From the NCBI RefSeq assembly GCF_045679555.1, contig NC_092092.1:10788690-10852689 (forward strand): a stretch of DNA of 64,000 nucleotides. Direction: 5' to 3'. Position numbers and translations under genes: made by a program. This stretch comes from Salvelinus alpinus (lineage: Eukaryota > Chordata > Actinopteri > Salmoniformes > Salmonidae). The stretch's first letter is position 1. Each line of letters begins with the position of its first letter. Below are positions 59,837 through 64,000 of this stretch, in pieces. The notes under the pieces are model-generated. The model had not been told where the DNA came from and did not search any database. It was given only the letters and a program-made list of their open reading frames with translations.

Positions 59837-61450
59837 TATGGGTCAACGAACTACACTGGACTACAGTATGTGCAAACTGAAAACCGCATATCCGGAGCCC
59901 ACATTTATTATAGCTCGGGACTTTAGTAAAGGGAATCTGAGGAGAACGCTACCAGAATTCTATCAACACATCTCCTGTGCTATACCCGCATAACAAACTC
60001 TGGATCATTGCTACTCTCCCTTCAGGGATGGCAAATAAGATCATGCCTCCATTCTGCTCCTCCCCACCTATAGGCAGAAACTTAAACAAAAAGCACGTGT
60101 GGTAAGGACTGATCAACATTGGTCTGACCAATTGGAATGTACGCTTCAAGACTGTTTTGATCACGCAAACTGGGAAAGGTTCTGGGTCGCCTCTTAGGAT
60201 AGTATCAACGTATACACTGACCCGGAGACTGGGTTCATCAGGAAGTACATAGAGGATGTTGTTCCCACTGTGAGGATTAGAACTTATCCAAACCAAAAAA
60301 CGTGGATAGATGGCAACATTTGCGCAAAACTGAAAGTGCGAACCACCGCATTTAACCACGGCAAGGTGACTGGGAACATGGACGGTTACAAACAGATCAG
60401 CTATGACCTCCGTAAGGCAATCAAAGAGGCAAAACGACAGTACAGGGACAAAGTGAAGTCGCAATTCAACGGTTCAGACACGAGACATATGTGGCAGGGA
60501 GTCCAGATAGTCACGGATTATAAAAGGAAAGCCAGCCACGTCGCGGACACTGACGCCTCGCTCCCGGACAAGGAAAACAATATTCAACTGCCAACACAGG
60601 TCTACGTCGCTCACGAGGACTGTGTGCTCTCATTCTCCATGGCCGATGTGAGTAAGTCACTTAAGCGTGTTAAGCCTCGCAAGGCTGCCGGCAGAACTGG
60701 GTCCTGGACTTCCTGACGGGCCAACCCCAAGTGGTGAAAGTGGGTAATAACACCTTCGCCACTCTGATTCTCAACATGGGGGACCCACAGGGGAGCGTGC
60801 TTAGCCCCCTCCTGTACTCCCTGTTCACCCATGACTGCGTGGCCAACTCAATCATCAAGTTTGCTGACAACACAACAGTGGTAGGCCTGATTAACGACCA
60901 GACAGCCTACAGGGAGGAAGTGAGAGCCCAGGAAAATATCCTCTCCCTCAACAAAACTAAGGAGCTAATCATGGACTATAGGAGACAGCAGAGCAAGCAC
61001 TCACCCATGCACATTGAAGAGGCCGCAGCTGAGAGGGTCAAAAGCTTAAAGTTCCTCGGCGTGCACATCACTGACGACCTGAAATGGTCCCTTCACACAG
61101 ACAGTGTGGTGAAGAAGATGCAACAGCGCCTCTTCAACCTCAGGAGGCTGAAGAAATTTGCCTTGGCCTTTTACAGATGCAACATTGAGAGTATCCTGTT
61201 GGGCTGTATCACCGCCTGGTATGGCAATTGCACCATCTGCAACCACAGGGCTCTCCAGTGACCCAATGCATCACTGGTGGCACACTGCCTGCCGTCCAGG
61301 ACATCCACAGCACCTGGTGTCAAAGGAAGGCCAAGAATATCATCAAGGACCTCAGCCTCCTGAGCCACGGCCTGTTCACCCGTACGGCTGTGGCAGTCAT
61401 GAAATTTGGTCAGCCAGTTATTGCTTTGCAAAAGCCTGCCGGTCTTACGG
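59837..61450 (+). pseudogene. L2/Maui-type LINE ORF2, internally deleted and frameshifted
   Basis: The 5' part carries remains of the region after the endonuclease (ECTLQDCFDHANWERFW, then RTYPNQKTWIDGNICAKL). 60270-60716 continues with SYDLRKAIKEAKRQYRDKVK and ends at RVKPRKAAG. Near 60690 it jumps to [16 protein letters not shown], so the first catalytic Asp region is missing. 60731-61261 has [20 protein letters not shown] and the active site as FADN (60860-60871) rather than FADD, then [21 protein letters not shown] frameshift near 61260 leads to ITGGTLPAVQDIHSTWCQRK. Non-functional. Confidence 0.85.
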
Positions 61451-61460
61451 TAATTGGTCC

Positions 61461-61599
61461 CGTGTGGCTCAGTTGGTAGAGCATGGCACTTGCAACGCCA
61501 GGGTTGTGGGTTTGATACCTATGGGGGACCAGTATGAATTCAAATGTATGCACTCACTACTTTAAGTTGCTCTGGATAAGAGTCCGTTATATGACTGTT
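61461..61599 (+). mobile_element. tRNA-derived salmonid SINE, intact copy
   Basis: CGTGTGGCTCAGTTGGTAGA (A box), GTTGTGGGTTTGATACC (B box), tail GCTCTGGATAAGAGTCCGTT. Directly follows the LINE. Same family as 14088-14575. It is a SINE head, not a functional tRNA gene. Confidence 0.85.
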
Positions 61600-63010
61600 A
61601 ATTAACATAAACACATTAAGCATCTCCAGGCCTCCATGCATACAAGGCACTGATGCGAACCTTTGGAACATCTATATTAAAAAAAGTTGAATAAATCAAT
61701 TTAATATACACCATCACAATACAACCATTATTGAATTCATGCAGGTCTAAAGAAATTATGATATGAAGAAAATATACTTCAGAAGAACAGAATGAGTTGG
61801 CCTACTGTATGTTAGACTATCTGGCTATGCGCCATGCCATAGGTTGTAGGCTTGTTCATTTAGCAGACAAGATATACTTATAAGTCCTGTGCCATTATTT
61901 TATATTATGTGATTTTATAGTAAGAATAATATAATTGAACTTAGCTGAATAAAATAATAAGGATATTTTTCCCATTCTGGAGCGAGTGCGCATTTGAAGC
62001 GGCTATGTTGAACATAAAAGTTAGCATTTGAAACAGGTCCTATACCCTAGATTTAGAGTTATTTCTCAACTTTAGTTGTGAATGACATGAACATTAGAAT
62101 GTCTTAGAAACATATATGGGCTGCATGGTGCGACTGAAGGCTACTGATGATTTGAGAAAGTCACAAAAAAAGCTTGCTCTCTGTTCCTTGCCTCAGGCTG
62201 CACATTCTGTTCTCTCATCAGGTGATCATATTTTTACCCATCAGACTATTCTCAATTGAATCTTGTCTTTACTAATATGTAAAATTTGTTTTGTTTTAGA
62301 ATGGTCCATTATCAAATGGACAGGAGCAGGGGAAAAAAGACGTCAGCCATATTCACTCAAATAGCGAATGAAGGCCGCTTTCCCGCTTGTTCGTTTTTCA
62401 ATCATGCTGGGTAGGCTACTCTGGTTATTTTACTCCATGCATCAACCACTGTTTGAGGAGAATGCAGCCTCTCACTGCGCGATAGCTGATATTCTGCCCA
62501 AACTCTGTATGCCATGGGCTCTCCAACCTTGTTCCTGCAGCTACCCAGTGCTTCATTTGGGAAACCAAGTGAGATCTGTTAGGGACATCGATAGTAATAT
62601 ATTTTCACAACTAAACATATTTAATTAAAATGTTGAAAGCCCCTCTCTCTGCATGCTTGAGAAAGGAATGAAGGAGAGAGAGAAGGAGATGGAAATTCAT
62701 GAGGGTGAGATTCTGTTGCTAAAGGTAATGTGTCAGCCTATTAGTTATGAAAATATAACAAATTCCCTATTTCTGGGCTATTCAAAATCAAATACAAATT
62801 CGCTATAATTGTAGACTTGTAAGCCACCTTGCACAACCAAGGAACCAACAGTATCACCTACAGTAGACCTATACATTCTCTCCCAGACTCATGGATATAA
62901 AGATTGGAGCATAAGGTAACCAGTCCATCCAGTATGCATAATAATACAGTACACACTGAAAGGCGAATACTAAAATGTGTTTAATTTTGGAGTAGGCCAG
63001 GCCAATTATG
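61600..63010. other. Intergenic stretch without recognised gene
   Basis: AT-rich, with one purine-rich GAGA run near 62670-62700. No gene or mobile element recognised. Confidence 0.55.
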
Positions 63011-63012
63011 CC

Positions 63013-63500
63013 TTCATAAAGTATTCATACCCCTTGACTTATTCCACATTTTGCTGTGTTACAGCCTGAATTCAAAATGTATTAAATATGTTTTTTCTCA
63101 CACATCTACACCCTTGAGTCAATACATGTTAGAATCATATTTGGCAGCGATTACGGCTGTAAATATGTCTAAGTCTCTAAGAGCTTTGGACACCTGAATT
63201 GTACAATATTTTCTTGCACATTATTCTTACAAAAATTCTTCAAGCTCTGTCAAGTTGGTTGTTGATCATTGCTAGACAGCCATTTTAAAGTAATGTTGCC
63301 TCTAGGACTTAGTCTGTGCTTAGCTTCATTCTGTTTCTTTTTATTCCTGAAAAACTCTCCAGTCCTTAACGATTACAAACATACCCATAACATGAGGCAG
63401 CCAACACTATTCTTGAAAATATGGAGTGTGGTACTCAGTAATGTGTTGTATTGGATTTTCCCCAAACATAACACCTTGAATTCAGTACAAAAAGGTAGTA
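63013..63500 (-). mobile_element. Degenerate Tc1-like transposon remnant
   Basis: AAAGTATTCATACCCCTTGA, TTCCACATTTTGCTGTGTTA and GGCAGCGATTACGGCTG are the terminal and C-terminal words of a Tc1 family, minus orientation. Heavily mutated with no open transposase. Confidence 0.7.
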
Positions 63501-63520
63501 CTGTATATGCACACCATTAT

Positions 63521-63995
63521 ATATACACTGAGTGTACAAAACATTAGGAACACCTTCCTAATATTGAGTTGCACCCCCTTTTGCTCTCAGAACAGCCTCA
63601 TTTCGTCAGGGCATGGACTCTACAAGGTGTCGAAAGCATTCCACAGGGATGCTGGCCCATGATGACTCCAATGCTTTCCACAGTTGTGTCAAGTTGGCTG
63701 GATGTTCTTTGGGTGGGGGACTTTTCTTGACACACTCAAACAACCCAGTAGTGTTGCAATTCTTGACACACTCAAACAAGCGATACCTGGCACCTACTAC
63801 CATAGCCCGTTCAAAGGCACTTAACATCTTTTGTCTTGCCCATTCACCCTCTGAATGGTAAACATACATAATCTATGTCTTAATTGTCTCAAGAAATAAA
63901 AATCCTTCTTTAACCTGTCTCCTCCCCTTCATCTACACTGATTGAAGAGGATTTAACAAGTGACATCAGTAAGGGAACATAGCTTTTTTGGATTA
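63521..63995 (-). mobile_element. Tc1-like transposon, internally deleted
   Basis: ATATACACTGAGTGTACAAA at the left end; GGAGGAGACAGG-type words inverted (CCTGTCTCCTCCCCTTCATC) and AAGAGGATTTAACAAGTGAC near the right end. The minus strand at 63606-63869 reads [20 protein letters not shown] and [19 protein letters not shown], joining the transposase N- and C-termini. A TTCTTGACACACTCAAACAA word is duplicated in the middle. Confidence 0.75.
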
Positions 63996-64000
63996 ATAGC

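Noticed and set aside
61461..61535. Functional tRNA gene
   Set aside because: The A and B boxes belong to a SINE head followed by the SINE tail; no proper cloverleaf or acceptor stem.

Overview
The window is vertebrate genomic DNA, almost certainly from a salmonid fish (Salmo, Oncorhynchus or Salvelinus type). The reasons are the salmonid-style tRNA-derived SINEs, the very high density of Tc1-like transposons from several families, an RSg-1-like retroposon, L2/Maui-type LINEs and fold-back MITEs. These interrupt two intron-rich vertebrate genes. There is no bacterial or viral gene organisation. Both genes were rebuilt exon by exon from splice sites, reading phase and remembered vertebrate protein families.

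Two protein-coding genes are arranged head to head. On the minus strand, 163-2672 is a complete nine-coding-exon rnaset2 (secreted/lysosomal RNase T2, 243 codons) with signal peptide, CAS I and CAS II. Its 5' UTR appears to continue upstream through a Tc1-filled intron, possibly to a CpG-dense stretch near 8.1-8.3 kb. On the plus strand, 13226-48974 is a complete 35-coding-exon myomesin gene, best matched to myom2 (M-protein). It encodes about 1430 residues: a short N-terminal head, two Ig domains, five FN3 domains, five Ig domains and a Lys-Ser-Pro-rich tail. All 34 introns are GT-AG and the phase is continuous throughout. The two genes have no obvious functional link (RNA degradation versus the sarcomeric M-band).

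Region by region: 0-2.7 kb rnaset2; 2.9-7.4 kb three abutting Tc1 copies, one carrying a nested retroposon; 7.4-13.2 kb intergenic DNA with repeats and a candidate muscle promoter near 11.26 kb; 13.2-49 kb myom2, whose introns hold Tc1 copies, SINEs, LINE fragments, fold-back MITEs and six sizeable tandem arrays; 49-64 kb gene-poor 3' flank with two Tc1 copies, a 39-bp minisatellite, a 5'-EN-to-RT LINE with an internal deletion, and more Tc1 debris.

I found no convincing novel system such as a new defence locus, CRISPR or operon. The observations most worth checking are: a 644-nt AG-free tract, built from a 37-bp minisatellite, that runs directly into the exon 21 splice acceptor of myom2; the KSP-repeat tail and short head of the fish M-protein; a His-to-Tyr change in the CAS II motif of RNase T2; a candidate MEF2/CArG promoter; and several nested insertions that give relative ages of the transposon families.
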